7,112 bases of DNA. It comes from an uncultured Prevotella sp. (lineage in GTDB: Bacteria > Bacteroidota > Bacteroidia > Bacteroidales > Bacteroidaceae). Below the pieces are notes generated by a model that worked only from the letters and a program-made list of their open reading frames with translations, ran no database searches and had not been told where the DNA came from. Below, piece by piece: positions 1 to 5,887 of the stretch; within the stretch, counting starts at the first letter, position 1; each line of letters begins with the position of its first letter. The stretch spans positions 1 to 7,112 of the forward strand of contig CAMBBY010000055.1 in the NCBI GenBank assembly GCA_945863825.1. The letters are read 5' to 3'. Made by a program: the position numbers and the translations under genes.

Positions 1-46
1 AGATTCGCCTTAGTCTCGTGGGCTCGGAGATGTGTATAAGAGACAG
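1..46. other. Illumina Nextera i7 adapter contamination at contig end
   Basis: These bases are synthetic. Positions 1-4 match the end of the P7 primer, 5-12 (TCGCCTTA) match the Nextera N701 index as written in the primer, 13-27 match the Nextera read-2 adapter, and 28-46 are the 19-base Tn5 mosaic end AGATGTGTATAAGAGACAG. Genomic sequence begins at position 47. The usual cause is read-through of a short insert that was not trimmed before assembly. The identification rests on recall of the standard adapter sequences and is very secure for the mosaic end. Confidence 0.98.
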
Positions 47-984
47 GCCTGCGCCTTACCCTCATAGTTGGTGTCAGCAAGACCTGTCGCTCCTTCCACG
101 ATGATGTTGCGGAGACCGGCATAATGACCGATACCGCGAATCAGATCGACAGCAGAGATGACAGAACCTCGCTTGATCTGAGGATACATCTGTGAGAGCG
201 TGAGCATGTGAGGACGATAACCGCCGCCCCAAGGCCAGATGATGTTAGCCATGCGCTCTCCGCGTTCCTTGCGTGCCACATTGAAAGGGTGGTTCTCCAG
301 GATTTCCTGACTCTTCAGAATCAGTTCATTCAGGAGATCGGCTGTCTGCTGCGCACTCATTCGATATTCGTCGGCCAAAGGATCGATAGCATTGCCGTTG
401 GCATCCTTATCATGTGCAGCGAGCAATGCTGCATCTACGTTCTCCATCGGCTTTGCCAGAAGCGGTTTCCATTCCTCATTCGGATGATCGTGAGGAGGAG
501 CACAATCTACATACTTGTTGCCTCCCTTGATAATCAGGAGGTGACGGTATTGGATACCTGTGATAAACTTCACGATGCCAGGATACAGACTGGCGAGTTT
601 CTCGTTCAGATACTTGATGAGTACATCAGCATCCTCTGTTTCCAGATTGCCTCCGTTGTGAGTGATGATAATGCCATCGTTCACATTGATGATGTTGCAG
701 CGAAGGGCGAAATCATTCGGACTCATCTCGTAGCCGATGCTGGCAGCTTCCAGAGGACCGCGACCCTCATCGACTTCATTCTGATCGTAGCCCATGATAG
801 AACTGTTAGCTACCTCAGAACCCGGATGAAAACCGTCTGGTACAGTAACGAGTCTGCCTGTCTTTCCCATCTTGGCAAGCATGTCCATATATGGTTTGTT
901 GGCGTATTGCAGCAAGGTCTTGCCACCCAGTCTCTCCACTGGGTGGTCAGCCATGCCGTCGCCAAGTATGATAATATGCTTCAT
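47..984 (-). CDS. apgM: PF10143-type phosphoglycerate mutase-like protein (candidate homoserine kinase), 3' end missing
   Basis: This belongs to the cofactor-independent, archaeal-type phosphoglycerate mutase family (alkaline phosphatase superfamily fold). Visible motifs are the N-terminal metal-binding DGMAD (residues 9-13), the PGSEVANSS segment with the likely catalytic serine (S56), DEGRGPLEAA (72-81), the metal-type PPHDHPNE (163-170), WPWGGGYRPH (250-259) and DTNYEGK (304-310). About 313 genuine residues are present of roughly 400 expected; the C-terminus lies beyond the contig end. The open frame runs on into the adapter to a stop at 10-12, giving a false tail LLYTSPSPRD. The start at 984 is natural: it is 30 bases after the thrA stop and is followed by a family-typical N-terminus. 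Co-transcription with thrA suggests a role in threonine synthesis. From memory, Bacteroides homologues in this position have been proposed as the missing homoserine kinase. The sequence alone cannot separate mutase from kinase. Confidence 0.9.
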
Positions 985-1014
985 AATTGTTATCCTTTTA
1001 TTGGTATGATACTA

Positions 1015-3450
1015 TTAAATGTTGGCGATACTCATGATGTTGGCGAATACACCGGCTGCAGTTACGCTGGCTCCGGCTCCATAACCCTGAATCATCATAG
1101 GGTATTCCTTGTAGCGCTCGGTGGTGAGCAATACAATGTTGTTGCTGCCTTCGAGGTTGTAGAACGGATGCTCAGGACCTACAGCCTGCAAGCCTACGCT
1201 GGTCTTGCCACCGTCGAGGGTTGCCACGAAGCGCCAGCGCTTGTGCTCGATGTCGAGGGTCTTGCGCTTTGCCTCGAATTCTGCATCCAATTCAGGCAAC
1301 TTCTTCCAGAAATCATCCAGACTGCCCTGGAAGTATTCGTCAGGTACGAAGAGGTTCTTTTCTACGTCATCTTGTTCTACACGGTAGCCTGCTTCACGAG
1401 AGAGGATAACCAACTTGCGTACAACGTCCATACCGCTCAGGTCGATGCGTGGATCAGGCTCGCTATAGCCCTTCTCTTTGGCGAGACGAACGGTCTCAGA
1501 GAATGGTACGACACCAGAGATAGCATTAAAGATAAAGTTGAGCGTACCAGACAGAACTGCCTCAATCTTAAGGATTTTATCACCAGAGTTGCGGAGGTCG
1601 TTGATAGTTCCGATGATAGGAAGACCTGCACCTACGTTGGTTTCAAAACGGAATACGACACCACGCTGGATGGCTGTCTTCTTCAATCGCTCATAGTTCT
1701 CATATTCGCTGGAAGCTGCTATCTTGTTGGCTGCGATGATGCTCACGTTGTGCTCCAGAAGACTCTGGTAGAGACTTGCCACATCCTTGCTTGCAGTACA
1801 GTCCACGAATACGCTGTTGAAGATATTCATATTCAGAATCTTTTCCTTCAGGGTCTCGTTGGTACTTGGTTCTGAAGCCTTCAGAGCCTCACGATAATTG
1901 TCGAGGTCGAGACCGTCACGGTCGAAGATGGCGTTGTGGGAAGATGCAATACCCACCACGTTGAGCTTGAGCTTGTTGCGCTCCTTGAGTTCTTTGTACT
2001 GGTTCTTGATCTGCTCAATCAGTTTGCCACCCACGGTACCCACACCGCAGATAAAGAGGTTGAGCACCTTGTATTCTGAAAGGAAGAAACTGTCGTGTAA
2101 TACGTTCAATGATTTGCGGAGGAAATCGCTCTTTACTACGAAAGAAATGTTGGTCTCTGAAGCACCCTGTGCACAGGCGATGACTGAGATACCACTTCGT
2201 CCGAGTGTACCGAACAGTTTACCGGCGATGCCTGCAGCGTGCTTCATGTTTTCACCTACGATGGCGATGGTAGCCAGACCACATTCTGCGTGCATAGGGA
2301 ACATGGCACCGTCGGCAATCTCATTTTTGAATTCCTCATTCAATACTCTTACAGCTTCTTCTACGTCCTGCTCTCTTACACCGATAGAGGTAGAGTTCTC
2401 TGAAGATGCCTGGGAAACCATGAACACAGAGATGCCTTCATTGGCAAGAGCGGTAAAGATACGGCGGTTGACACCGATGACACCGACCATGGAAAGACCG
2501 GTTACGGTAATAAGTGCTGTACCATTGATAGAAGAAATACCCTTGATAGGTTTGGAGTCGCCATCAATCTTGTTCTTGATGATGGTGCCAGGAGCCTCTG
2601 GGTTGAAGGTATTCTTGACCTTGATAGGAATATTCTTGACACAAACTGGGTAGATAGTAGGAGGGTAGATGACCTTTGCACCAAAGTTGCAAAGCTCCAT
2701 CGCCTCGATGTAACTCAGTTCGTTGATTGTGTAAGCTGATTTGATGACACGTGGGTCAGCAGTCATGAAGCCATCTACATCGGTCCAGATTTCAAGCACT
2801 TCTGCATTGAGTGCTGCTGCGATGATAGCTGCGGTATAGTCGCTACCGCCACGTCCGAGGTTGGTAGTACGCTCGGTATTCTTGTCGCGGCTGATAAAAC
2901 CCGGAACGAGAGAGATGCGAGGCAGCTCTGCGAAGGTATCCTTTACCAATTTGTTGGTCAACTCACTGTCGAGGGTATGCTTTCCGTTGATACGCTCTGT
3001 CTTGATGAAACTGCGTGAGTCAAACCACTTGGCGCCACGAATCAATGTGGCAACGATCTTCGAACTGAGCCTTTCTCCATAGCTCACGATGGCATCCTGT
3101 GTCTTTTCGCTTAAATCGTGGATGAGATACACACCGAAATAGATGCTCTTCAACTGCTCGAAGAGGGCATCGACCGATTTGAATAAGTTTTCTCTGTCTG
3201 AGGTGTCGGTGATGATGGTGTCTATCATCTTGTGGTGGCGATCAACCATGGCATCGAATTCGACTTTCCATTGTTCATCACCCTTGAGGGCAAGCTGAGA
3301 GGTTTGCAGAAGTTTGTCGGTGATTCCGCCAAGTGCGCTCACGACAACCACTACACTCTGTTTCTTAGCCTCATTTTCTACGATACGTTTTAAGCTGAGG
3401 ATGCTTTTTACGGAACCAACAGATGTTCCGCCGAATTTTAATACTTTCAT
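1015..3450 (-). CDS. thrA: Bifunctional aspartokinase / homoserine dehydrogenase I
   Basis: This 811-residue cytoplasmic enzyme phosphorylates aspartate and, with its second domain, reduces aspartate semialdehyde to homoserine (threonine and methionine branch). The kinase domain is roughly residues 1-290: KFGGTSV (5-11), GERLSSKIVA (125-134), GRGGSDYTA (199-207) and TDVDG (223-227). Two ACT-type regulatory repeats follow at about 313-455, including VGVIGV and QGASETNISFVV, and suggest allosteric control by an end product, usually threonine. The dehydrogenase domain starts at about 463 with the nucleotide-binding GVGTVGG (469-475), AANK (573-576), SGTLNFIFN (634-642) and KGYSEPDPRIDLSGMD (660-675). 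Length is close to E. coli ThrA (about 820). It starts at the first ATG after a good Bacteroidota promoter and is first in the operon, with the kinase candidate 30 bases downstream. No defects are seen. Confidence 0.97.
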   Translation of the reverse strand: MKVLKFGGTSVGSVKSILSLKRIVENEAKKQSVVVVVSALGGITDKLLQTSQLALKGDEQWKVEFDAMVDRHHKMIDTIITDTSDRENLFKSVDALFEQLKSIYFGVYLIHDLSEKTQDAIVSYGERLSSKIVATLIRGAKWFDSRSFIKTERINGKHTLDSELTNKLVKDTFAELPRISLVPGFISRDKNTERTTNLGRGGSDYTAAIIAAALNAEVLEIWTDVDGFMTADPRVIKSAYTINELSYIEAMELCNFGAKVIYPPTIYPVCVKNIPIKVKNTFNPEAPGTIIKNKIDGDSKPIKGISSINGTALITVTGLSMVGVIGVNRRIFTALANEGISVFMVSQASSENSTSIGVREQDVEEAVRVLNEEFKNEIADGAMFPMHAECGLATIAIVGENMKHAAGIAGKLFGTLGRSGISVIACAQGASETNISFVVKSDFLRKSLNVLHDSFFLSEYKVLNLFICGVGTVGGKLIEQIKNQYKELKERNKLKLNVVGIASSHNAIFDRDGLDLDNYREALKASEPSTNETLKEKILNMNIFNSVFVDCTASKDVASLYQSLLEHNVSIIAANKIAASSEYENYERLKKTAIQRGVVFRFETNVGAGLPIIGTINDLRNSGDKILKIEAVLSGTLNFIFNAISGVVPFSETVRLAKEKGYSEPDPRIDLSGMDVVRKLVILSREAGYRVEQDDVEKNLFVPDEYFQGSLDDFWKKLPELDAEFEAKRKTLDIEHKRWRFVATLDGGKTSVGLQAVGPEHPFYNLEGSNNIVLLTTERYKEYPMMIQGYGAGASVTAAGVFANIMSIANI

Positions 3451-3478
3451 TTGTTATTGATTTTTGTTGGTAATGTAG

Positions 3479-3509
3479 TGCTTCCCCCGAAACGACCGGG
3501 GCTGAAGCA
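3479..3509 (-). promoter_or_regulatory. GC-rich hairpin in the thrA 5' leader
   Basis: Read on the minus strand, GCTTC-AG-CCCCG pairs with CGGGG-GAAGC around a 7-base loop, plus one closing T-A pair. This makes about 11 bp interrupted only by a two-base bulge. It begins only a few bases after the predicted transcription start and ends about 28 bases before the thrA ATG. It has no U-run, so it is not a classical terminator. It could stabilise the message or take part in translational control; the function is inference. Confidence 0.55.
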
Positions 3510-3520
3510 GAACTTGACCG

Positions 3521-3552
3521 CAAAAATACAAAGTTTCTGTCAAACTGCCAAA
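3521..3552 (-). promoter_or_regulatory. Bacteroidota-type promoter of thrA
   Basis: On the minus strand a -33 TTTG (3549-3552) is followed by exactly 20 bases and a -7 box TATTTTTG (3521-3528), matching the TTTG / TAnnTTTG consensus of the primary Bacteroidota sigma factor. The predicted start of transcription is near 3514, giving a leader of about 65 bases. It lies downstream of pstB and separates thrA transcription from it. Confidence 0.75.
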
Positions 3553-3573
3553 GAAAATTGGAGAAAAGTAACA

Positions 3574-3618
3574 AATTGCTGCCAAAAATGTATTTTTATA
3601 CTATTTTTTACAGCAATT
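3574..3618 (-). terminator. Possible terminator-like stem-loop between pstB and thrA
   Basis: The arms AATTGCTG and CAGCAATT (3611-3618 and 3574-3581) can pair. Inside them an A-run faces a T-run, extending the stem to about 13 bp with a small internal bulge. On the minus strand the stem is followed by TGTTACTTTT, a weak U-rich tract. It lies 80 bases past the pstB stop and just upstream of the thrA promoter, where pstB transcription would be expected to end. The stem is AT-rich and the tail interrupted, so the call is tentative. Confidence 0.4.
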
Positions 3619-3697
3619 GTATGTATATTTAGGGATGCTATAATGGAAAGCTTTGTTTTTGGTAAGCCTATGATAGCACGTCTTGCCCCAGATTATT

Positions 3698-4480
3698 TTA
3701 GCTGAACGCTCCGTTCAGATACTCTTTGGTCAGTTCGTGCTTTGGATTCTTGAATACTTCTTCTGCGCTTCCTTCTTCAATCACTTCGCCGAGATACATG
3801 AAGATGACATGGTCGGCTATGCGGAGTGCCTGGCGCAGGGTATGTGTCACCATCACGATGCTATAGTCTTTCTTCAATTCAGTGAAGAGCTGTTCTACCT
3901 TTTTGCTGCTGATAGGGTCGAGAGCAGAGGTGCTCTCATCGGCGAGGAGGTAACTTGGTTCTACGGCAAGGCTTCTGGCAAGGCAGAGGCGCTGCTGCTG
4001 AACGCCGCTCAACTTGGAAGCAGGAGTCTTCAGTCTGTCTTTCACTTCCTCCCAGAGACCTACTGCTTTCAGGTAATGCTCTACGATGCTGTCGAGCTTT
4101 TTTCTGTTGTGGATGCCATGAATACGGCAGCCGTATGCCACGTTGTCGTAGATGCTCATAGGGAGTGGGCATGGGTGCTGAGGTACGAGACCTATGTTGC
4201 GGCGCACTTCAGAGAGCTTGCTGCTGCCTGCTTCGAGAATATTATTTTCACCTAAGTTTACCTCACCATTCATCTTCAGACCTTCCACGCGGTCGTTCAG
4301 GCGATTGAAAGTGCGGAGTAAAGTTGATTTGCCGCAACCAGAAGGACCGATGATGCAGGTAATCTTGTTCTTTGGGATACTTACGTTTACATCTTTCAGA
4401 ATCTGGGCTCCGTTGATATAGACATTCAGATTTCTGGTGTCTAACTGTGCTTGGGTGTTGTGAGCAAATTGAATAGCCAT
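3698..4480 (-). CDS. pstB: PstB-like phosphate-type ABC transporter ATPase
   Basis: This 260-residue cytoplasmic ATPase would power import of an oxyanion, by family phosphate, through a membrane PstC/PstA pair. Visible are Walker A GPSGCGKST (45-53), the Q-loop glutamine Q101 in VPQHPCPLPMSIYDNVAYG, Walker B YLLADE (177-182), the D-loop SALD (185-188) and the H-loop H213. PMSIYDNVAYG and TSALDPIS are typical of PstB. Two motifs are off consensus: the signature is LSGVQ (157-161) rather than LSGGQ, and Walker B is followed by DESTSALD instead of DEPTSALD. Its 5' region holds a convincing promoter and the start at 4480 gives normal family length. It is not followed by phoU but by thrA, and it diverges from a PstS-like gene. 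No permease gene is adjacent. The phosphate assignment is good by family but not proven. Confidence 0.88.
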   Translation of the reverse strand: MAIQFAHNTQAQLDTRNLNVYINGAQILKDVNVSIPKNKITCIIGPSGCGKSTLLRTFNRLNDRVEGLKMNGEVNLGENNILEAGSSKLSEVRRNIGLVPQHPCPLPMSIYDNVAYGCRIHGIHNRKKLDSIVEHYLKAVGLWEEVKDRLKTPASKLSGVQQQRLCLARSLAVEPSYLLADESTSALDPISSKKVEQLFTELKKDYSIVMVTHTLRQALRIADHVIFMYLGEVIEEGSAEEVFKNPKHELTKEYLNGAFS

Positions 4481-4508
4481 ATCTTTATCTTCTATATTTT
4501 ATGATTCA

Positions 4509-4534
4509 TACACCTATATATATAATAAGGTGTA
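4509..4534 (-). promoter_or_regulatory. Inverted repeat in the pstB 5' leader
   Basis: TACACCT and AGGTGTA form perfect 7-bp arms around a 12-base A/T-only loop. The element lies within the predicted pstB transcript, ending about 28 bases before the ATG. It could form an RNA hairpin that affects translation, or be a DNA site for a dimeric regulator. Confidence 0.4.
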
Positions 4535-4567
4535 ATCCTCTGGGTTGTTACTTCTTATTTCCGTTTG

Positions 4568-4598
4568 CAAAGGTACGAAGTTTTCGGGGGCCTGGCAA
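4568..4598 (-). promoter_or_regulatory. Bacteroidota-type promoter of pstB
   Basis: On the minus strand TTG (4596-4598) is followed by 20 bases and the -7 box TACCTTTG (4568-4575). It has the same -7 box and spacing as the pstS promoter on the other strand. The predicted leader is about 80 bases. Confidence 0.7.
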
Positions 4599-4604
4599 TC
4601 ACCT

Positions 4605-4630
4605 ACATAGGGTAAATTCATACCCTATGT
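4605..4630. promoter_or_regulatory. 26-bp palindrome between divergent promoters, candidate operator
   Basis: ACATAGGGTA (4605-4614) and TACCCTATGT (4621-4630) are perfect 10-bp inverted arms around the AT-rich spacer AATTCA. It lies between the -33 elements of pstB (6 bases away) and pstS (30 bases away). This is the expected position of a shared operator for a dimeric regulator. The arms are too exact to expect by chance in so short a region. The regulator is unknown. Confidence 0.6.
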
Positions 4631-4660
4631 GTGGTATATAGGAATGCTGCAATTGTGGTA

Positions 4661-4691
4661 TTGTGTTTCCGGTATAATCTTCATACCTTTG
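4661..4691 (+). promoter_or_regulatory. Bacteroidota-type promoter of the pstS-like gene
   Basis: TTG (4661-4663), 20 bases, then TACCTTTG (4684-4691) followed by CAGCC. The predicted transcription start is near 4698, about 70 bases before the chosen start codon. Confidence 0.72.
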
Positions 4692-4701
4692 CAGCCAGAT
4701 T

Positions 4702-4732
4702 GATGTATATACGGAGAATGGATGTATATACG
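4702..4732 (+). repeat. 12-bp exact direct repeat in the pstS leader
   Basis: GATGTATATACG occurs at 4702-4713 and again at 4721-4732, a 19-base period, immediately downstream of the predicted transcription start. Each copy contains an ATG. The first opens a 12-codon frame (MYIRRMDVYTNM, 4703-4741). The second is in frame with pstS. It could be a tandem regulator site or a leader-peptide arrangement; both are inference. Confidence 0.6.
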
Positions 4733-4766
4733 AATATGTGAAGTACATTTTAAGCAAGTTATGAAT

Positions 4767-5657
4767 ATGAAAAAGAAGATGATAGGAATCATAGCATTAG
4801 GTACTTTCTTGTTGCTGGCAGGTTGCAGCAGCAAGGGGGAAGTGAAGCGTGATGCTCATGGCAGGAAGGTGCTGAGTGGATATATCACGCTATCGGGAGC
4901 CTTTGCGCTTTATCCGTTGGCAATTCAGTGGGTTGATGAGTTTCACCGGCTTCATCCCGAGGTGGATATTGATCTTTCGGCAGGTGGGGCAGGAAAGGGA
5001 ATTACTGATGTGCTTGCCGACCAGGTGGATATTGCGATGGTAAGTCGTGAACTGAAACCTCAGGAGAAGGAGAGAGGTGCCTTAGCTTTTGCGGTGGCGA
5101 AAGATGCTGTGGTGGCTACGGTCAATGTTAATAATCCGATTTATAAGGAACTGTTGAAGACAGGTTTGAGTAAGCAACAGGCTCAAGAGATTTGGGAAGG
5201 AAAGACGAAACTGAATGTCTATACCCGTAGTGATGCTTGTGGAGCTGCCGAGACCTGGGCGGCATTTTTGGGGAAGAAGCAGGAAGATCTGAAAGGCACG
5301 GGTGTCTTTGGAGACCCAGGCGTGGCGGAGACCTTACAGAAGGATGTAAATGGTATAGGATTTAATAATATCGGTTATGCCTATCATGATAAGACGCATA
5401 AACCCACGAAAGGGATTGCCATCGTTCCTATTGATGTGAATGATAATGGAAAATTGGATGAGGAAGAAAAATTTTATGGAACCTTGGATGAACTGATGGA
5501 GGCTATTGCAAAGGGAAAATATCCTGCACCGCCAGCCCGCAATCTTTATCTTGTAACGGCAGGAAAACCGAAAAATCCAGTTGTGGTGGAGTTTCTGAAG
5601 TATGTCAGAACGAAAGGGCAGCGGTTGAATGCACCAGCCGGATTTGTACATATCTGA
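4767..5657 (+). CDS. pstS: PstS-like substrate-binding lipoprotein with EF-hand-like loop
   Basis: This 296-residue protein resembles the substrate-binding component of phosphate-type ABC importers. The chosen start gives MKKKM, a hydrophobic stretch, and the lipobox LLLAGC with lipidated Cys20, so an exported lipoprotein is expected. The in-frame ATGs at 4722 and 4761 are alternatives, but 4722 adds 15 polar residues before the signal and is less likely. The fold landmarks are GYITLSGAFALYPL (38-51), SAGGAGKGITD (71-81), DIAMVSREL (88-96), YTRSDACGAAETW (152-164) and GIGFNNIGYAY (196-206). Ser/Thr residues usual in phosphate-binding loops are partly replaced by Ala. Residues 223-234 form a perfect EF-hand-type loop, DVNDNGKLDEEE. 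It is monocistronic, diverges from pstB, and has no adjacent permease. The ligand could be phosphate or another oxyanion. Confidence 0.85.
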   Translation: MKKKMIGIIALGTFLLLAGCSSKGEVKRDAHGRKVLSGYITLSGAFALYPLAIQWVDEFHRLHPEVDIDLSAGGAGKGITDVLADQVDIAMVSRELKPQEKERGALAFAVAKDAVVATVNVNNPIYKELLKTGLSKQQAQEIWEGKTKLNVYTRSDACGAAETWAAFLGKKQEDLKGTGVFGDPGVAETLQKDVNGIGFNNIGYAYHDKTHKPTKGIAIVPIDVNDNGKLDEEEKFYGTLDELMEAIAKGKYPAPPARNLYLVTAGKPKNPVVVEFLKYVRTKGQRLNAPAGFVHI

Positions 5658-5738
5658 TACCGGTTGCTTTCTCTGTTGGAGTATATTTCTAAACGGATCG
5701 TAATAGTTCTTCGGTCTGTACTGAGGGGAGAATATTAA

Positions 5739-5782
5739 GTCTGTTTGGTGGGAAATAACTCTGTCTGTTTGGTGAAAAATAA
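5739..5782 (+). repeat. Tandem 24-bp-spaced imperfect direct repeat
   Basis: GTCTGTTTGGTG occurs exactly at 5739-5750 and 5763-5774. The match continues (GGAAATAA against AAAAATAA), so 18 of 20 bases agree. It lies in the 230-base gap between the convergent pstS and biotin carrier genes, in otherwise featureless sequence downstream of pstS. Function is unknown; it may be a local duplication. Confidence 0.6.
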
Positions 5783-5788
5783 TTTAAG

Positions 5789-5807
5789 TTTGTCCCTGAC
5801 AGACAAA
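5789..5807. repeat. Small inverted repeat beside the terminator
   Basis: TTTGTC (5789-5794) and GACAAA (5802-5807) are 6-bp inverted arms around a 7-base loop, directly next to the larger terminator stem. It may add a weak second hairpin to termination on the minus strand, but it also overlaps the U-tract of the main terminator. Confidence 0.3.
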
Positions 5808-5843
5808 AATACGTCCCGATATAAAAGAATATATCGGGACGTA
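5805..5843 (-). terminator. Intrinsic terminator of the biotin carrier operon
   Basis: TACGTCCCGATATA (5810-5823) and TATATCGGGACGTA (5830-5843) are perfect 14-bp arms with a 6-base loop. On the minus strand the stem is followed by five U residues (complement of 5805-5809), a classical rho-independent terminator 44 bases after the biotin carrier stop. On the plus strand there is no U-run, but the stem could still help stop or protect the convergent pstS transcript. Confidence 0.85.
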
Positions 5844-5887
5844 AATATGAAGTTTCGTTTACACGAATCTTGTTTTAAGAGAGGAGA

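Noticed and set aside
28..46. Tn5 mosaic end as evidence of a natural Tn5 insertion
   Set aside because: It is joined to the Illumina adapter and index, so it comes from library preparation and is not a mobile element of the organism.
208..1875. Open 555-codon frame on the plus strand
   Set aside because: It lies wholly antisense to apgM and thrA, both of which have strong family motifs. The translation shows no recognisable domain, and the frame spans two genes and their gap. It is a codon-bias shadow.
1898..2653. 251-codon plus-strand frame
   Set aside because: It is antisense to the ACT and dehydrogenase coding part of thrA, has a composition typical of a complement frame, and no separate promoter was seen.
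3702..3718. Perfect 7-bp inverted repeat CTGAACG/CGTTCAG at the pstB stop codon
   Set aside because: It could be a hairpin, but it overlaps the last codons and is followed on the minus strand by an A-rich tract, not a U-run. I did not call it a terminator.
3683..4255. 190-codon plus-strand frame opposite pstB
   Set aside because: It is antisense to conserved ATPase motifs and has no domain of its own.
4722..4766. Longer pstS start at 4722
   Set aside because: It would place 15 mostly polar residues before the signal peptide, and its ATG lies inside the leader direct repeat. The 4767 start gives a textbook lipoprotein signal.
5334..5651. 105-codon minus-strand frame
   Set aside because: It is antisense to the conserved C-terminal half of the PstS-like gene, with no recognisable motif.
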